DNA of 64,000 nt from Nitrincola alkalisediminis (GCF_009821115.1 NZ_VYTY01000003.1:310001-374000); one strand, 5' to 3'. Counted from the first letter of the stretch, positions 8,369-18,616 are shown. The notes: generated from the letters alone by a model not told the origin. Numbers and translations are program-made.

Positions 8369-9326
8369 GGTCAAGAATCTGAATGTTACGTTTAAGGGAG
8401 AAGAAGGGTCAATTTTTGCTGTTAATGATGTCAGTTTTGATTTGGCAGCAGGTGAAACCTTGGCCTTACTCGGTGAGTCGGGTTGTGGTAAAAGTGTGAC
8501 GTTAAAATCACTCATGCGGCTGCATCCCATGCATAAAACTCAGATTGAGGGACAGGTGCTGGTTGAGGGGCAAGACGTACTGAAGATGAAGTCCAAGGCT
8601 TTATCTGAGATGCGCGGCAAAACGGTGTCGATGGTCTTCCAAGAGCCCATGTTGGCGTTTGATCCCGTCTTTACCGTTGGTGATCAGATTGCTGAGTCGG
8701 TGATGCGTCATGAACGCATCAGCTATAAAGACGCAAGGCAACGAGCCTTGGAAATGCTGGATCGCGTGCGAATTCCTTCTGCCGCGAAGCGCTTAGATGC
8801 GTACCCACATGAAATGTCAGGAGGCATGCGCCAACGGGCGATGATCGCATTAGCCCTCGCGTGTAAGCCGCGTGTATTGCTTGCGGATGAACCGACGACG
8901 GCCTTAGACGCGACGGTTCAAATTCAGGTGCTGTTGTTACTTAAAGAGCTGCAGCGCGAATTGGGCATGAGTATGATTTTTGTCACCCATGATGTCGGTG
9001 TGGCGATTGAAGTGGCGGATCGAACGGCGGTGATGTACGCAGGACGTATTATTGAGCAGGGTCCTGTGCAAGCGGTGTTGTCAAAACCATGGCACCCTTA
9101 TACACAGGGGTTATTGGGGGCTACTGTGCATCCGGGCATGGACCGCAACCAGGCGTTACCTGCAATACCGGGCGCGCCTCCGCAATTGATCCGACGAATC
9201 GACGAATGTGCTTTTGCGCCACGTTGTGCTCAAGCCTCATCCCGTTGTTTATCACCGCTGCCCAGCGTCAATACACTGACTCCGCGTTGGACGCGCTGTA
9301 TTCATGCGGATGTATCTCAGGCATAG
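8352..9326 (+). CDS. ABC transporter ATPase (DppD/OppD-like)
   Basis: A 324-residue ATPase with Walker A GESGCGKSV, signature MSGGMRQRAMIALAL, Walker B VLLADEPTTALDATVQ and the C-terminal extension with CAFAPRC. It is the second motor subunit of the importer. A strong ribosome site (GGAGGTG) lies inside the upstream gene, and its ATG overlaps that gene by 17 bases, implying translational coupling. The OppF-like before OppD-like order is the reverse of the common dppDF arrangement. Confidence 0.87.
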   Translation: MNPVVEVKNLNVTFKGEEGSIFAVNDVSFDLAAGETLALLGESGCGKSVTLKSLMRLHPMHKTQIEGQVLVEGQDVLKMKSKALSEMRGKTVSMVFQEPMLAFDPVFTVGDQIAESVMRHERISYKDARQRALEMLDRVRIPSAAKRLDAYPHEMSGGMRQRAMIALALACKPRVLLADEPTTALDATVQIQVLLLLKELQRELGMSMIFVTHDVGVAIEVADRTAVMYAGRIIEQGPVQAVLSKPWHPYTQGLLGATVHPGMDRNQALPAIPGAPPQLIRRIDECAFAPRCAQASSRCLSPLPSVNTLTPRWTRCIHADVSQA

Positions 9327-9388
9327 GATTGCGTAGAATAGGGGGCTTGTAAGGCGTGCTCTTCCAGCCAAGGTCTTAGGGGAAAATT

Positions 9389-10087
9389 GTGGTTAAAGTA
9401 AAAATGCCTCCGGTCAGCGACAATCAAAGCATTTATGATTTGATGTTCAGTGCCATTGCCAATCGTAAACTGCCACCTGGTCTTAAGCTCTCGGAAGAGC
9501 GCCTATGTCGAGTATTTGGGGTGAGTCGAACGCGCTTGCGGGAGGTTTTTTTTCGTTTAGCGCAGGATCGTATTATCACGCTTAAGCATAACCGAGGGGC
9601 GTATGTGGCCCGACCGAGCGCTAAAGAAGCCAGTGAAGTGTTTGCTGCGCGTCGTGCGATTGAGGTCTCCGTGGTTGAGGTGCTCGCACAAGCACCGGAG
9701 CAACGTGTGATAACACGGCTTCAGCAACACCTTAAGGATGAAAGCCGTGCGCGCGCGGCAAAAGACCACGGTCGTTTAACTCAGTTGACGGGTGATTTTC
9801 ATTTGCTCTTGGCTGAGTTGACGGGCAACAGTCTGTTTTGCGATATCGTTCGACGCTTAACGGCGCTATCGAGCCTGATCATTAGCCTCTATGACTCGCC
9901 GAATGCAGCTGCTTGCAAGGATGATGAACACAGTGCGATTGTCTCTGCCATCGCTGCAGGTGATGCCCATGCTGCACGGCGCTTGATGCTTGAGCATTTG
10001 GATCATGTTGAAAAATCACTGAAAATCGATGAAGAGGATCAAGAGGATTTTGACATTGAATCGGTGTTTCAAGAAATGTTGGGTTGA
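9389..10087 (+). CDS. GntR-family regulator with FCD domain
   Basis: A 232-residue regulator with an N-terminal winged helix (about residues 10-75; GLKLSEERLCRVFGVSRTRLREV) and a C-terminal FCD helical ligand domain (about 85-215) with the histidines that usually bind a metal or ligand. It starts at GTG after a GGGG-rich site. It lies 62 bases behind the importer genes on the same strand and probably senses the substrate. The TTGTATA palindromes near the racemase are candidate targets. Confidence 0.82.
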   Translation: MVKVKMPPVSDNQSIYDLMFSAIANRKLPPGLKLSEERLCRVFGVSRTRLREVFFRLAQDRIITLKHNRGAYVARPSAKEASEVFAARRAIEVSVVEVLAQAPEQRVITRLQQHLKDESRARAAKDHGRLTQLTGDFHLLLAELTGNSLFCDIVRRLTALSSLIISLYDSPNAAACKDDEHSAIVSAIAAGDAHAARRLMLEHLDHVEKSLKIDEEDQEDFDIESVFQEMLG

Positions 10088-10173
10088 GTCCGTAGCGTTT
10101 AACACGTGATATCCATCAGTAGATCCCCTCTATTCGGTGAACCGCTTGTTACTTCTCGATTCTGAACAGGGAG

Positions 10174-12693
10174 TTATTCCGACAGTAAAGCGGGTTTCGA
10201 AAACAGATACCCCTGGAACTGATAGCACCCGAGTTCAAGGAGTCGTTCACGTTGGTACTCAGTCTCGACGCCTTCAGCAATCACAGATAAGCCAAGGTTG
10301 CGCCCTAGGTCAATAATGGTTTTGGCCACTGCGGCATCACGCGTGTGTTTGTCTAGATTACGGACAAAGCGTTGATCAATTTTGAGTTGATCTAAGGGGA
10401 GGTTGGTCAGGCGATCCAGCGATGAATAACCGGTACCAAAGTCATCCAGTGAAAAACGTATTCCTTTTGTTTTTAATAGCAAAAGAATATCGATGATTTT
10501 ATCAAGATCACTGATCAACATACTCTCGGTGATTTCAAGCTCCAGATGATCAGCGGGGGCCTGAGTTTGATCCAATAGACTGATCACCTGTTGAGCGAAT
10601 TTAGGGTCTTGAAATTGGACGGCGCTGATGTTCACGGCAATACTGAGATGCTGTTTGTCGGGGAGCGCTTTCCATTGCGCCAGTTGTTCACAGGCGGTTT
10701 TGAGAATCCATTGACCTAGAGGAATGATCAGCCCTGATTGCTCCGCTTGCGGAATAAAGTCTGAGGGTGGGATGACAACCCCTTCACGCACCCAGCGCAC
10801 CAAGGCTTCGTACCCGATGATTGAGCCATCTGCATCATGCTGCGATTGATAGTAGAGGCAGAACTCTTGGGCATCGAGCCCTTTGCGAATACCCGCCTCA
10901 AGTTCGGTGCGCTTATCCGCTTGCTCTTGCATTTCAAAATCAAAAAATCGAATCTGATTCCGTCCAGCTTTTTTGGCATCGTACATTGCCAGCTCTGCTT
11001 GTTTTAGGCCATCAACGGCACCCTTCTTCGCATCTGAAAAGAGCGAAACGCCCATGCTGATACTCGATATATAGGCTTTGGAGTTAATCACGAAGGGTTC
11101 AGAACACGCATGTTTTACACGCACAAGGGCGCGTTGAATATGGTCTAAGATATTGATTGCTTGGGACGCGGTTAACTCGGCGATGATGACAAACTCATCT
11201 CCGCCAAAGCGGCCTAGGGTTTGGTTGGCGCGCAGCTGTTTTTTGATGTTTTTAGCGATATGTTTGAGGTATTGATCGCCCGTATCATGGCCAAAACTAT
11301 CATTAAGGTCTCTAAAGTTGTCTAGGTCGATCATGACAATAAAGCCATGTATGGAAGGTTGATCCTCGGTTTTCAGGATCTTTGACAAATGCTCCACGAT
11401 AAACTTTCGGTTGGGTAGGCCGGTGAGCAAGTCAAAGAAAATGAGCTGATGCACTTCTTCCTGATACTGAGTTTGCAATGTGATATCGGTTGAAATACCA
11501 CATATGCCAGTGATTTCGCCCTTTTCATTTCGTAAAGGCGTTTTGATTGATAAAAACGTCACGGGGGTGTCTTCATTCTGGATACGATTCCGCTCCTCTT
11601 CGATGATTCGCTCTCCCTGCGTGAGCACACGTCGATCGAAGTCATGGATGCTGGCGGCGGTGTCTGCATCAAAAAAATCACACGCGGTTTTTCCAATAAT
11701 GTCTGATTCCTTGGTTTGAAAACGTTGGCAAACAGATTTGCTAACATAGGTGTATCGGAATTCGTCATCCTTGATGTATACATAAGTGTCTAAGTTTTCA
11801 AGGATCACTGATAAGTGTTGATGAGTGGTCATCAGTGCGGATTTGAAGTGACGAGCTTGTTTGCGCAGACTTTTAATTAACCAACTGCTCAGGACTAAGA
11901 CTGCAATCAGCACCGCTAAGGTGACCCATACACTCGTTGGAATAAAGGGCTGAATTTTGGCGGGTTTCCAGCCACTGATTACCTGATGATAAAAGGATTG
12001 CGGCGCGGCTTTCCACTCGCGCAACCAATGATCAATACGAGAGAGTGTTTGTGTATTTTGTGGCCATTGTGGATTCGCCGCGAAATACAGGCCTGTCGCG
12101 CCAAACATAATGCTGGTTTCTGTCATACCATAGGCATCGGCATGCAAACTGCCAAATAAATGGTTGGTCACTAACCCATCCACGCGTTGCTCTTTTACTG
12201 CATATAAACCTTCAACAAGGGTTTCCACTTCTAGCAGGTGAATGACGATACCAAATTCGTTCATCATTTGTTCTAGGTATCGTTGTTGCACAGAGCCTGC
12301 TAATACGGCTAGCTGCTTCTGGTTAAGATCGAGAATTGAATCGATCTGTTGCGATTGATGCTGAAACACCTGTGACCAGCTGTGTAAAACGGGTTCTTCG
12401 TGAAAGGCAAACAGAGCACGTCGTTCCGCGTTGGGTGCGACGTCTGGGAGCAGGTTGATTCGATTCTGTTGAAGAAGCGCTAAGCAATCTTCCCACTGGC
12501 AGGCAACGGGCTCAATTGTCCACTGTTCTTGGCGAGCGATTTCGAGCAATAGATCACCAAAAATACCTTTAACATCCCCTTGCTCAGATAAAAACAGTTT
12601 AGGTGGATTATGATAAACACCGAGTTTGATGGTGGAGGCCCAAGTGTTGGTCACGCCCAACAGGATTAGACAATAAGCGAGGTATTTAAGCAT
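10174..12693 (-). CDS. Membrane GGDEF-EAL protein with periplasmic SBP_bac_3 sensor and PAS
   Basis: The order is: signal peptide; a periplasmic family-3 solute-binding-like domain (about residues 20-245); a membrane helix (about 252-273); PAS (about 290-405); GGDEF (about 415-580); EAL (about 595-835). The GGDEF signature (GRFGGDEF) is intact. The EAL catalytic motifs are also intact (YEALVRW, NISAVQF, ITES, DDFGTGYSS, LKIDQRF, AEGVETE). Both c-di-GMP synthesis and hydrolysis are therefore possible, and net activity cannot be predicted. The sensor likely binds an amino acid or similar small solute. It is monocistronic and convergent with the gntR gene. Confidence 0.88.
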   Translation of the reverse strand: MLKYLAYCLILLGVTNTWASTIKLGVYHNPPKLFLSEQGDVKGIFGDLLLEIARQEQWTIEPVACQWEDCLALLQQNRINLLPDVAPNAERRALFAFHEEPVLHSWSQVFQHQSQQIDSILDLNQKQLAVLAGSVQQRYLEQMMNEFGIVIHLLEVETLVEGLYAVKEQRVDGLVTNHLFGSLHADAYGMTETSIMFGATGLYFAANPQWPQNTQTLSRIDHWLREWKAAPQSFYHQVISGWKPAKIQPFIPTSVWVTLAVLIAVLVLSSWLIKSLRKQARHFKSALMTTHQHLSVILENLDTYVYIKDDEFRYTYVSKSVCQRFQTKESDIIGKTACDFFDADTAASIHDFDRRVLTQGERIIEEERNRIQNEDTPVTFLSIKTPLRNEKGEITGICGISTDITLQTQYQEEVHQLIFFDLLTGLPNRKFIVEHLSKILKTEDQPSIHGFIVMIDLDNFRDLNDSFGHDTGDQYLKHIAKNIKKQLRANQTLGRFGGDEFVIIAELTASQAINILDHIQRALVRVKHACSEPFVINSKAYISSISMGVSLFSDAKKGAVDGLKQAELAMYDAKKAGRNQIRFFDFEMQEQADKRTELEAGIRKGLDAQEFCLYYQSQHDADGSIIGYEALVRWVREGVVIPPSDFIPQAEQSGLIIPLGQWILKTACEQLAQWKALPDKQHLSIAVNISAVQFQDPKFAQQVISLLDQTQAPADHLELEITESMLISDLDKIIDILLLLKTKGIRFSLDDFGTGYSSLDRLTNLPLDQLKIDQRFVRNLDKHTRDAAVAKTIIDLGRNLGLSVIAEGVETEYQRERLLELGCYQFQGYLFSKPALLSE

Positions 12694-12778
12694 CTTCCAA
12701 CCTGATCCATGTGTTTCACTCTCACTCAGTATAGTCTTTAATCATAAATCCTCTAATGATCTGGTGATTGTGGATTGA

Positions 12779-13639
12779 TCAAGTGGCCCAAATACGGGGA
12801 ATGCACGCAGGCTTTCCGATGATGTCGGGTCGTACCTCAGACCAGACTCGGGTCAGCAGCGCCATAAGCGCTTCTGTCTGATGGCCCAACACTCGAACCA
12901 CCAATAACGAGTCCAATAAGGTCACAGCGCTGATCAGGTGCGTTTCGTTTTGCATGAGTGCTTGAACACTTGAGAGAAGAGCCTCAGACGCAGGATAGAG
13001 TAGCATCGTGGCTTGCATCGGGTAGCCGTGCATACCAGCAAGTGAGGATTGCTGAGAGTCTCCCTCACTTAACAGGTGTTCAATGAGTAAGGGTGCCCCA
13101 TCGACTAACAGTTGGGTGGAGGCCATTAATTGACCCTGAGTAAATCGCTCGTGAATTACTGGCCGTCCCAGGCACATAATTTCCCAGCCGATGAATCGCG
13201 AATCAGGGTGCAGGTTTATCTGAGTGCTAATCCTGACCTGACTGTCGGGGAAAAAAATATTTTCCTGTGGAAACCATTCTAAGCAGGCACCTGCAGCAAG
13301 GTGCAAATGCTGACGATAGGTCGCTAGGCGTCCACCCGAACGATAGAACTTAGTCGCCCCTGGGGTGGTGATTAAGGTATGGGCCTTTTCTTCAACCTGT
13401 ACGTGGACATCCAACTGATCGCTGCCAACCACTCCTCCTGGCGGATGTAGAAGGTAGGTGTGGCAGACGTCATTTTCAGGATAAAACGCGCGTTGAACGG
13501 ATAAAGGGCCCTGACGCTGACAGCGAACTAAGCGTGTTTTCGCATATCGGTGGGCATAGGTAAGCTCGATCCGTGCTTTCCAGCCGGAGGAAACTTCCAA
13601 CCTTGCCTCAGGAGCAGAAACTACGCTCAAGTCAGTCAT
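12779..13639 (-). CDS. ureD: Urease accessory protein UreD
   Basis: A 286-residue UreD/UreH protein. The family signatures HTYLLHPPGGVVGSDQL and TTPGATKFYRS are visible around residues 60-105. UreD binds apo-urease and, with UreF and UreG, forms the platform that carbamylates the active-site lysine and inserts nickel. It is the last gene of the urease operon (ureABC-E-J-F-G-D), although ureD more often comes first. The gap behind ureG is 47 bases. Confidence 0.92.
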   Translation of the reverse strand: MTDLSVVSAPEARLEVSSGWKARIELTYAHRYAKTRLVRCQRQGPLSVQRAFYPENDVCHTYLLHPPGGVVGSDQLDVHVQVEEKAHTLITTPGATKFYRSGGRLATYRQHLHLAAGACLEWFPQENIFFPDSQVRISTQINLHPDSRFIGWEIMCLGRPVIHERFTQGQLMASTQLLVDGAPLLIEHLLSEGDSQQSSLAGMHGYPMQATMLLYPASEALLSSVQALMQNETHLISAVTLLDSLLVVRVLGHQTEALMALLTRVWSEVRPDIIGKPACIPRIWAT

Positions 13640-13686
13640 GTTTAGGACCTTTTCGGTGATATCAACATTTGGGTAAAAAGAGCGCT

Positions 13687-14307
13687 TTATTTCGCGTCTA
13701 ACATGCCTTGTTTAATAACGAAATCAATTATAACGTCCAAACCCGTACCGACTTTGAGGTTGGTGAAGACATAAGGACGGTTGGGACGCATACGTTGGGT
13801 ATCCGCCTCCATTACTTCTAAGCTGGCACCTACATAAGGCGCAAGGTCGATTTTATTGATGACCAACAAGTCAGACTTCGTAATACCGGGGCCGCCTTTA
13901 CGTGGGATTTTTTCACCTTCGGCAACGTCAATCACATAAATAGTAAGATCCGCCAGTTCTGGGCTGAAGGTGGCACTCAGGTTATCACCGCCACTTTCGA
14001 CAAAGACAACATCCAGATCTTTGTGCAGTCTTGCCAACTCCTCTACAGCGGCTAAGTTCATCGAGGCATCTTCACGAATCGCCGTATGCGGACAGCCACC
14101 CGTTTCAACGCCGACAATGCGATCAGCGGGTAATGCTTCAGCACGGGTGAGTATTTTGGCGTCTTCTTGGGTGTAAATATCATTGGTGACCACGGCGATG
14201 CTGTATTTATCACGAATGGCCTTACACAGCACTTCCAATAAGGCTGTTTTGCCAGAGCCCACTGGGCCGCCGACACCAATACGTAAAGGCGATTTGTAAT
14301 CACTCAT
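13687..14307 (-). CDS. ureG: Urease accessory GTPase UreG
   Basis: A 206-residue SIMIBI GTPase with P-loop [13 protein letters not shown] (about residues 13-25), the nickel-binding CPH motif in [15 protein letters not shown] (about 72-86), and the NKID base-recognition motif (about 151-154). It powers nickel delivery to urease in complex with UreD and UreF. It starts 21 bases after the ureF stop. Confidence 0.95.
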   Translation of the reverse strand: MSDYKSPLRIGVGGPVGSGKTALLEVLCKAIRDKYSIAVVTNDIYTQEDAKILTRAEALPADRIVGVETGGCPHTAIREDASMNLAAVEELARLHKDLDVVFVESGGDNLSATFSPELADLTIYVIDVAEGEKIPRKGGPGITKSDLLVINKIDLAPYVGASLEVMEADTQRMRPNRPYVFTNLKVGTGLDVIIDFVIKQGMLDAK

Positions 14308-14328
14308 AATGCTTTCCTGATGGGTAAA

Positions 14329-14994
14329 TTAAGAACGAAATAATCGGGTATATTGTGTTTCATGACGCGCACTCGCGATGGCCAGCGCAGGCGTCGAGCC
14401 CGCAACATGCTCATCAGTAATGCTTAAGGACAGTTCCACTAGCTCAGGTAACTGCTCGGATAGGTCGAGGAGCACACGTTGCCCGCTGGTCTGGCCCAAG
14501 GGAACCAGCTTTACACCAGCCATCACCGAGTTTTCTAGCCAGCTCCAAAGATACCCTGTGCACAAATCCTCGATAGGAATTCGCCAATGGTGTGATGCCA
14601 AGGCCATTCCTGCTAGCTGAGTTATATCAATCGCGGGTTGGATATCGGGCGTAATCTCGATGCCCAGTGAGGGCAATAAAACGCCCAGTGCTTTACCACG
14701 TTGGCGCTCTTCGGCTCTGAGTTCCGAAGTTTCTCGGCTTGCATATAAATAGCGAGACCAGTGGAGGATTGATGTCACATCCTCATTGTCCATGGCATGG
14801 CGTAAGCGAATCAGCACGGGCAGCTCAAGGCGGGCCACACTCAAGTGCAGCACGCCTTCTAGCCATTGTTGTAGGCTTGCTTGATCCTTGACCCAACCGG
14901 CTTCCACCGCCCACTCCAGTCCTTGCGAATAGGTGAATGCACCAATCGGCAAGGAGGGGCTAATGAGCTGATAAAGTCTTAGATGGGCCAGCAT
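14329..14994 (-). CDS. ureF: Urease accessory protein UreF
   Basis: A 221-residue all-helical UreF with the N-terminal family signature LPIGAFTYSQGLEWAVEAGWV (about residues 16-36). UreF bridges UreD and UreG and gates GTPase activity during urease maturation. It begins 4 bases after the ureJ stop in the same operon. Confidence 0.92.
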   Translation of the reverse strand: MLAHLRLYQLISPSLPIGAFTYSQGLEWAVEAGWVKDQASLQQWLEGVLHLSVARLELPVLIRLRHAMDNEDVTSILHWSRYLYASRETSELRAEERQRGKALGVLLPSLGIEITPDIQPAIDITQLAGMALASHHWRIPIEDLCTGYLWSWLENSVMAGVKLVPLGQTSGQRVLLDLSEQLPELVELSLSITDEHVAGSTPALAIASARHETQYTRLFRS

Positions 14995-14998
14995 GGAT

Positions 14999-15556
14999 TT
15001 AGCCCAATACTGCGATCAGAGCTGCGGCAGCCGCACTGCCCGCACCGAGCCACTTAGGCTGAAAGGTTTTACCCAAGGCAAAGCCCGTCGCCATGATGAA
15101 ACTCGCCATGATTAACATGCCAGGCATGAAACTGAATACGCCTTCTGCGGGCATTTCAAGTCCATGCGCCCAGCCATGAAACATGACCAGCACTAATGAG
15201 GCGATCATGGGTAACCAGCCTTTCGCAGAGAAAAAAAGCGCGGCTGCGATCAGAAACATCGAAGCTAGAATAACCATCTCAATGCCTGCGCTAATCTGTG
15301 TGATTAAGCCTAATACGGCCCCAGCAAACAGAATGCCCAGCGTGCCAATGTATAGTTGCGTCCGCCCTTTGCGAGATTGCCAAGCGCCGAGCATGCCGAT
15401 ACCCAGCAACATGACGAGGTGATCTAGCCCTGTGAGTGGATGCAACAAGCCAGACGTGAATGCATGGCTTGCATGCTCATGGCCGGGATGGGCAAGCACC
15501 AAGGGTGACATGAGCATGAGTCCTAAGAGAGCGGGGACAGTATAGGTCGTTTTCAT
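14999..15556 (-). CDS. ureJ: HupE/UreJ-family nickel permease-like protein
   Basis: A signal-peptide-like N-terminus precedes HPGHEHASH, a putative metal ligand, then about six hydrophobic helices with the HPLTGLDHLVMLLGIG family motif. HupE/UreJ proteins are thought to mediate nickel uptake for urease or hydrogenase. The frame is open back to 15685, but the ATG at 15556 has AAAGGA upstream and starts the signal peptide; the longer form would overlap ureE. Total 185 residues. Confidence 0.85.
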   Translation of the reverse strand: MKTTYTVPALLGLMLMSPLVLAHPGHEHASHAFTSGLLHPLTGLDHLVMLLGIGMLGAWQSRKGRTQLYIGTLGILFAGAVLGLITQISAGIEMVILASMFLIAAALFFSAKGWLPMIASLVLVMFHGWAHGLEMPAEGVFSFMPGMLIMASFIMATGFALGKTFQPKWLGAGSAAAAALIAVLG

Positions 15557-15578
15557 ACGAGAGTCCTTTGCTGAGCAA

Positions 15579-16055
15579 TTAATGAGAATGTGGCGTGTCG
15601 TCATGCGAATGCGCGTGGTGATGTCCACTGCTTTCACTGCTATAAGCTCCTGCTTCGGGTTCAAAGGGCTGTTGTTCACAAACAACGTCGGCCCCGAGTC
15701 CCCGCACCATATCGTCTAAGACGTGATCATGTTGATAGCACACAAACCCTAATTCGATTTGCAAAGGAACATGACGATTGCCTAGATGATAGCTGACGCG
15801 AGCAAGTAACAAGGGGTCATCGGTGCTTACCTTTGATACCCACTCAGGAGATGCCTTGACTTCAATGATCTCGCCACACTCAGTGCGTAAGCGATCCCCT
15901 CCACGCAGAATTAATCCACGAGGTAAAAAAAGTCCGGCATCTCGCCCATCATCCAAGGTCACCTTAAGACGACTACGAATGCGTTGATCGATACTCAAGC
16001 TTAAGCTCGCTGAAGCCTGAGGCTGATCGTGCAGTTTTTCGGTGATACGTAACAT
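15579..16055 (-). CDS. ureE: Urease nickel metallochaperone UreE
   Basis: A 158-residue UreE with the N-terminal peptide-binding domain, the metal-binding domain including LGNRHVPLQ (about residues 90-98) and a His-rich tail (HHHAHSHDDTPHSH, the last 14 residues). It delivers nickel to the UreG-F-D complex. It follows ureC by 58 bases and precedes ureJ. Confidence 0.93.
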   Translation of the reverse strand: MLRITEKLHDQPQASASLSLSIDQRIRSRLKVTLDDGRDAGLFLPRGLILRGGDRLRTECGEIIEVKASPEWVSKVSTDDPLLLARVSYHLGNRHVPLQIELGFVCYQHDHVLDDMVRGLGADVVCEQQPFEPEAGAYSSESSGHHHAHSHDDTPHSH

Positions 16056-16113
16056 AGTGTTTCCATCTCTTTATGCACTTTACTTTTTCTATGAAAAGTT
16101 TCTGTGAATTCTT

Positions 16114-17817
16114 TTAAAACAAGTAGTAACGCTGAGCCATTGGTAGCTCCGTCGCAGGCTCGCAAGTCAATAACTGACCATCGGCTCGCACCTCATAGGT
16201 TTGCGGATCCACATCAATTTTAGGTTGGTAAGCGTTATGGATCATCTTGTCTTTGGTTGCCGTTCGGCAGTTTTTAACCACACCGATCAAGCTTTGCAGG
16301 CCAAGCTTTTCAGGAATTCCTTCAGCAACCGCCGCTTGCGACAAAAATAGCATTGAGGTTTGCTGGCTTGCTTTACCGATTGCACCAAACATCGGCCTGA
16401 AATGCACAGGCTGAGGGGTGGGAATCGAAGCATTTGGATCGCCCATCGGCGCCATCGAAATCAATCCACCTTTGATGATAAGGCTGGGCTTCGTGGCAAA
16501 AAAAGCAGGCTTCCACAACACCAAATCTGCGAGTTTACCCACCTCAATCGAGCCCACCTCATGGCTGATACCATGGGCAATTGCTGGATTAATGGTGTAT
16601 TTGGCGATGTAGCGTTTGATTCTGAAGTTGTCGTTTTGCTCGGAGTCTTCTGGAAGAGGACCGCGTTGCACACGCATCTTGTGTGCAGTCTGCCAAGTCC
16701 GAGTAATCACTTCACCCACGCGCCCCATGGCTTGAGAGTCGGATGAAATCATCGAAAAAGCACCCAAATCATGCAGAATGTCTTCAGATGCGATGGTTTC
16801 ACGGCGAATACGTGACTCGGCGAAGGCAACATCTTCGGCGATGGCCGGATCAAGATGGTGGCAGACCATCAACATATCCAAATGCTCATCGACCGTATTA
16901 ATCGTATAGGGACGCGTGGGGTTGGTCGAAGAGGGCAGAACATTCGACTCACCGCAGGCTTTAATAATATCGGGCGCATGGCCACCGCCAGCACCTTCGG
17001 TGTGGTAGGTGTGAATAACTCGACCATTAATTGCGGCCAGGGTGGATTCAACAAAGCCAGACTCATTCAGCGTGTCGGTATGGATGGCCACTTGTATATC
17101 CATCTCATCCGCCACACTTAAGCAGCAATCGATGGCTGCCGGAGTTGTGCCCCAGTCTTCATGGAGCTTTAATCCCATTGCGCCCGCTTGAATTTGCTCG
17201 CGCAGCGCTTCAGGTAAGCTCGCATTGCCCTTGCCTAAAAAGCCGAGGTTGATGGGTAAGCTGTCACCTGCCTCCAGCATGCGATACATGTTCCAAGGCC
17301 CTGATGTACAGGTGGTGGCGTTGGTTCCCGTTGCAGGGCCCGTGCCGCCGCCAATCATGGTGGTGACGCCTGAGCAAAGGGCTTCGTCAACCTGTTGTGG
17401 GCAGATAAAATGAATATGGGCATCAATGCCGCCAGCGGTGAGTATTTGGCCTTCTCCTGCGATTACCTCGGTGCCAGGGCCAACGACAATATCGACGCCG
17501 GGTTGGGTATCGGGATTGCCTGCTTTGCCGATGGCTTGAATGCGTCCATTCTTGATCCCGACGTCGGCTTTGACGATGCCCCAATGATCGATAATCAACG
17601 CATTTGTAATGACAAGATCGACGGTAAATTCAGACACCGATTGTGCTTGTCCCATGCCATCGCGAATGACTTTTCCGCCACCAAATTTGACTTCATCACC
17701 ATAGATGGTGAAGTCTTTTTCAACTTCCAGCCAAAGCTCGCTATCCGCTAGACGTAACTTGTCCCCCGTTGTGGGACCAAACATTTCGGCATAGGCTTGC
17801 CGTGAAATACTTGCCAT
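16114..17817 (-). CDS. ureC: Urease alpha subunit UreC
   Basis: The 567-residue catalytic subunit hydrolyses urea to ammonia and carbamate in the cytoplasm. All active-site residues are in place with the numbering of the Klebsiella enzyme: His134 and His136 (IDAHIHF), Lys217 for carbamylation (GLKLHE), His246, His272, Cys319-His320 of the flap, and Asp360 (SSDSQAMG). It lies 17 bases after ureB. The apparent intact state and complete accessory set imply an active urease. Confidence 0.98.
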   Translation of the reverse strand: MASISRQAYAEMFGPTTGDKLRLADSELWLEVEKDFTIYGDEVKFGGGKVIRDGMGQAQSVSEFTVDLVITNALIIDHWGIVKADVGIKNGRIQAIGKAGNPDTQPGVDIVVGPGTEVIAGEGQILTAGGIDAHIHFICPQQVDEALCSGVTTMIGGGTGPATGTNATTCTSGPWNMYRMLEAGDSLPINLGFLGKGNASLPEALREQIQAGAMGLKLHEDWGTTPAAIDCCLSVADEMDIQVAIHTDTLNESGFVESTLAAINGRVIHTYHTEGAGGGHAPDIIKACGESNVLPSSTNPTRPYTINTVDEHLDMLMVCHHLDPAIAEDVAFAESRIRRETIASEDILHDLGAFSMISSDSQAMGRVGEVITRTWQTAHKMRVQRGPLPEDSEQNDNFRIKRYIAKYTINPAIAHGISHEVGSIEVGKLADLVLWKPAFFATKPSLIIKGGLISMAPMGDPNASIPTPQPVHFRPMFGAIGKASQQTSMLFLSQAAVAEGIPEKLGLQSLIGVVKNCRTATKDKMIHNAYQPKIDVDPQTYEVRADGQLLTCEPATELPMAQRYYLF

Positions 17818-17834
17818 TGAAGCCTCCCGTTGTC

Positions 17835-18140
17835 TTATAGACTGCCCATGATTTTGCCTTGAAATCCATACACCTTGCGATCACCTGCATAGGCAACCAG
17901 TTCGACGGTGCGACTTTGCCCTGGCTCAAAACGCACCGCTGTGCCAGCGGCGATATTCAAGCGAAAGCCTCGTGTCTTTTCGCGATCAAATTGCAAGGCA
18001 TCATTGGCTTCATAAAAATGATAATGAGACCCCAGTTGTATGGGACGATCGCCTGTATTTGCAACGCTTACGCTCAGGGTTTCGCGGCCAACATTCAACT
18101 CAATGTCACCAGGCAGGACTTTCATTTCACCCGGAATCAT
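17835..18140 (-). CDS. ureB: Urease beta subunit UreB
   Basis: A 101-residue beta subunit with the family signatures [15 protein letters not shown] and [10 protein letters not shown] (about residues 2-16 and 42-51). It is a separate polypeptide, as in enterobacteria, not fused to UreA. It lies between ureA (10 bases) and ureC (17 bases). Confidence 0.95.
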   Translation of the reverse strand: MIPGEMKVLPGDIELNVGRETLSVSVANTGDRPIQLGSHYHFYEANDALQFDREKTRGFRLNIAAGTAVRFEPGQSRTVELVAYAGDRKVYGFQGKIMGSL

Positions 18141-18150
18141 GTGCTACTCC

Positions 18151-18453
18151 TCAGACAATAGGATCATGGATAGTGACGAGCTTGGTCCCATCCGGAAAGG
18201 TCGCTTCAATCTGAACTTCAGGAATCATCTCGGCGATCCCGTCCATTACATCTTCGCGAGTTAGCAGGGTACGGCCGTAATCCATCAGTTCAGCAACTGT
18301 GCGTCCGTCTCTGGCACCCTCCATAATTGCGGCACTGATGTAAGCGATAGACTCAGGATAGTTGAGTTTTACTCCGCGTGCTTTGCGACGTTCGGCCACT
18401 AAAGCCGCGGTGAAAAGTAAAAGTTTGTCTTTCTCGCGGGGTGTTAATTCCAT
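18151..18453 (-). CDS. ureA: Urease gamma subunit UreA
   Basis: A 100-residue gamma subunit with [14 protein letters not shown] at the start and the [21 protein letters not shown] core (about residues 26-46). It is the first gene of the urease operon; the sigma-54-like promoter lies about 80 bases upstream. Confidence 0.96.
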   Translation of the reverse strand: MELTPREKDKLLLFTAALVAERRKARGVKLNYPESIAYISAAIMEGARDGRTVAELMDYGRTLLTREDVMDGIAEMIPEVQIEATFPDGTKLVTIHDPIV

Positions 18454-18532
18454 AACCTAGTCTCGGTTGAGGTCCGGCATCGGACGATTAATCAACGAGT
18501 CAAAAAGACTTGCTTAAGTATGCCTTTGATTT

Positions 18533-18548
18533 AGCAAAGAGCGTGCCA
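18533..18548 (-). promoter_or_regulatory. Sigma-54 promoter of the urease operon
   Basis: On the minus strand TGGCACG-CTCT-TTGCT is a full match to the RpoN consensus TGGCACG-N4-TTGCW. It lies about 80 bases upstream of ureA. Confidence 0.82.
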
Positions 18549-18588
18549 TGACCCATGACGGCGCATCAGGCTCTTTCTGCTCTTTTTC

Positions 18589-18616
18589 GGTGCGAAAATT
18601 GCACCAAAATCATGCA
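18589..18616 (-). promoter_or_regulatory. NtrC-like sites upstream of the urease promoter
   Basis: TGCACCAAAATCATGCA (18600-18616) matches TGCAC-N7-GTGCA with one arm mismatch. GGTGCGAAA (18589-18597) lies beside it, within a second dyad GGTGC-N7-GCACC. They are 40-70 bases upstream of the -24 box. Another TTGGTGCG half-site is at about 18640. The remaining 18454-18722 gap shows nothing else. Confidence 0.45.

Noticed and set aside
17395-17751. 118-codon plus-strand frame within ureC
   Set aside because: Antisense shadow of ureC, whose catalytic residues are all confirmed on the minus strand.
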